From Oscillospiraceae bacterium (GTDB lineage Bacteria; Bacillota; Clostridia; Oscillospirales; Ruminococcaceae): a stretch of 24,991 nt of DNA. Positions 24,211 through 24,991 of this stretch are shown in pieces (position 1 is the stretch's first letter; every line of letters starts with the position of its first letter). Position numbers and translations under genes: made by a program. The stretch is taken from assembly GCA_900757485.1 (NCBI GenBank), contig CAAEOA010000011.1:1-24991 (forward strand), written 5' to 3'. Below the pieces are notes generated by a model. It worked only from the letters and a program-made list of their open reading frames with translations, searched no databases and was not told where the DNA came from.

Positions 24211-24991
24211 ATGAAGCAAAAAAACTCACTTGGTAAGCAAATTCTGAAAAATAGGAACAATTATATTTTTATGGCACCTTATCTGTTGGTGTTTACACTG
24301 TTTACCATTATACCGGTGGTTTTGGCGATCTGCTTGAGTTTTACCTATTTTAATGTTTTGGAACCAGCAAGATTTACCGGTTTGGAAAATTATCTCAACC
24401 TCTTTTTAAAAGATGAAGTATTCCAACTCGGTCTCAAAAATACACTTATTTTTGCAGTAATTACCGGACCGGCAGGATATTTGTTAAGCCTGTTGTTTGC
24501 CTGGATTATCAATGAACTGCCGCCCAAGCTTCGTGCATTGTTGACATTAATTTTTTATGCTCCTTCGTTGACAGGTGGTGCGGTATATGTCTGGACCATC
24601 ATTTTCAACAATGACGCAAACGGATATGTGAACTCTATTCTTTATAATTTGGGCTTTATCAGTGCGCCGATTGAATGGTTAACTTCTCCGTCTTATATGA
24701 TGTTTGTTTGTGTTGTCGTTATTCTTTGGATGAGTTTGGGAACCAGCTTTCTGACCTTTATTGCAGGGCTACAGGGGGTTGATACTTCATTGTATGAAGC
24801 TGCGGCGGTAGATGGGGTGCGCAACCGTTATCAGGAATTTTGGTATGTAACAATCCCGTCTTTAAAGCCCCAGTTGCTATTCGGTGCAGTAATGAGCATT
24901 ACTTCTTCCTTTGGTGTAGGCGATGTGATTACCGGATTGGTGGGATATCCGAGCAATGATTATGCGGTACATACGGCAGTGCATCATATGC
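24211..24991 (+). CDS. ABC sugar permease, MalF/UgpA-like (3' end outside window)
   Basis: The frame starts at ATG 24211 with AAAGGGGG at 24195-24202 and stays open to the last base, giving 260 residues. It is only 16 nt after the preceding stop, so it is in the same operon. The first membrane helix (IFMAPYLLVFTLFTIIPVVL) is typical of carbohydrate uptake transporter-1 permeases. FTGLENYLNLF follows, then more helices, and the EAA loop YEAAAVDGVRNRYQEFWYVTIP (EAAAVDG with later G... and P) that contacts the ATPase is present. Normal length is about 290-310, so 30-50 residues are missing. A MalG-like partner permease is expected next. It imports the sugar captured by the two receptors upstream. 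Confidence 0.93.
   Translation, partial: MKQKNSLGKQILKNRNNYIFMAPYLLVFTLFTIIPVVLAICLSFTYFNVLEPARFTGLENYLNLFLKDEVFQLGLKNTLIFAVITGPAGYLLSLLFAWIINELPPKLRALLTLIFYAPSLTGGAVYVWTIIFNNDANGYVNSILYNLGFISAPIEWLTSPSYMMFVCVVVILWMSLGTSFLTFIAGLQGVDTSLYEAAAVDGVRNRYQEFWYVTIPSLKPQLLFGAVMSITSSFGVGDVITGLVGYPSNDYAVHTAVHHM

Noticed and set aside
1..24991. CRISPR array, insertion sequence or integron attachment sites
   Set aside because: No regularly spaced direct repeats, transposase or integrase motifs, or shared gap sequences between the small genes of the middle cluster were found.

Overview
The window reads as a chromosomal segment of a low-to-mid GC Gram-positive anaerobe, most likely a gut-type Clostridia (Oscillospiraceae/Lachnospiraceae-like; the exact taxon is inference). 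The evidence is strong AGGAGG-type ribosome binding sites, lipoprotein and single-pass surface anchors, sigma-A-like promoters, and families typical of Firmicutes: LytTR+DUF3021, DUF6440, RNHCP, DUF3795 and a GntR-LacI hybrid regulator. No rRNA, tRNA, CRISPR array, transposase or integrase was seen. Calls rest on reading motifs by eye; no database search was made.

Region 1 (1-5333) is the tail of a carbohydrate locus. It holds the C-terminal part of a GH28-like beta-helix enzyme, a 917-residue membrane-anchored surface protein with four jelly-roll carbohydrate-binding-like modules and two cadherin-like domains, and a solute-binding lipoprotein. A strong hairpin terminator closes it. No permease is visible here.

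Region 2 (about 5415-16799) is a run of thirteen or so small co-directional genes of regulatory, efflux and resistance type. In order: a TetR-GNAT fusion regulator, a LytTR regulator with its DUF3021 membrane partner, a flavodoxin-like protein, an ABC exporter pair, a CPBP membrane protease, a GNAT acetyltransferase, a second ABC exporter pair, DUF6440, RNHCP and DUF3795 small proteins, a Vat/CatB-like hexapeptide acetyltransferase, and an AraC-GyrI-like regulator. Almost every gene has its own good RBS and internal terminators are few. The region looks like an accessory stress, drug-response and export cluster placed between two carbohydrate loci.

Region 3 (16899-24991) begins with a perfect 19-bp inverted repeat between convergent genes. 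Next comes a minus-strand GntR-LacI-type sugar regulator, then a 464-bp AT-rich control region with two divergent, near-consensus promoters and candidate operators. The plus-strand operon encodes a solute-binding lipoprotein, a membrane-anchored beta-sandwich protein, a very large (958-residue) protein that joins two carbohydrate-binding-like modules to a solute-binding domain, and a MalF/UgpB-system-type sugar permease that runs off the window edge. The likely logic is that surface-anchored binding modules hold a polysaccharide, two receptors capture oligosaccharides, the ABC permease imports them, and the divergent regulator senses an imported sugar. The specific sugar cannot be read from the sequence, although the upstream GH28-like enzyme suggests a plant cell-wall glycan such as pectin.
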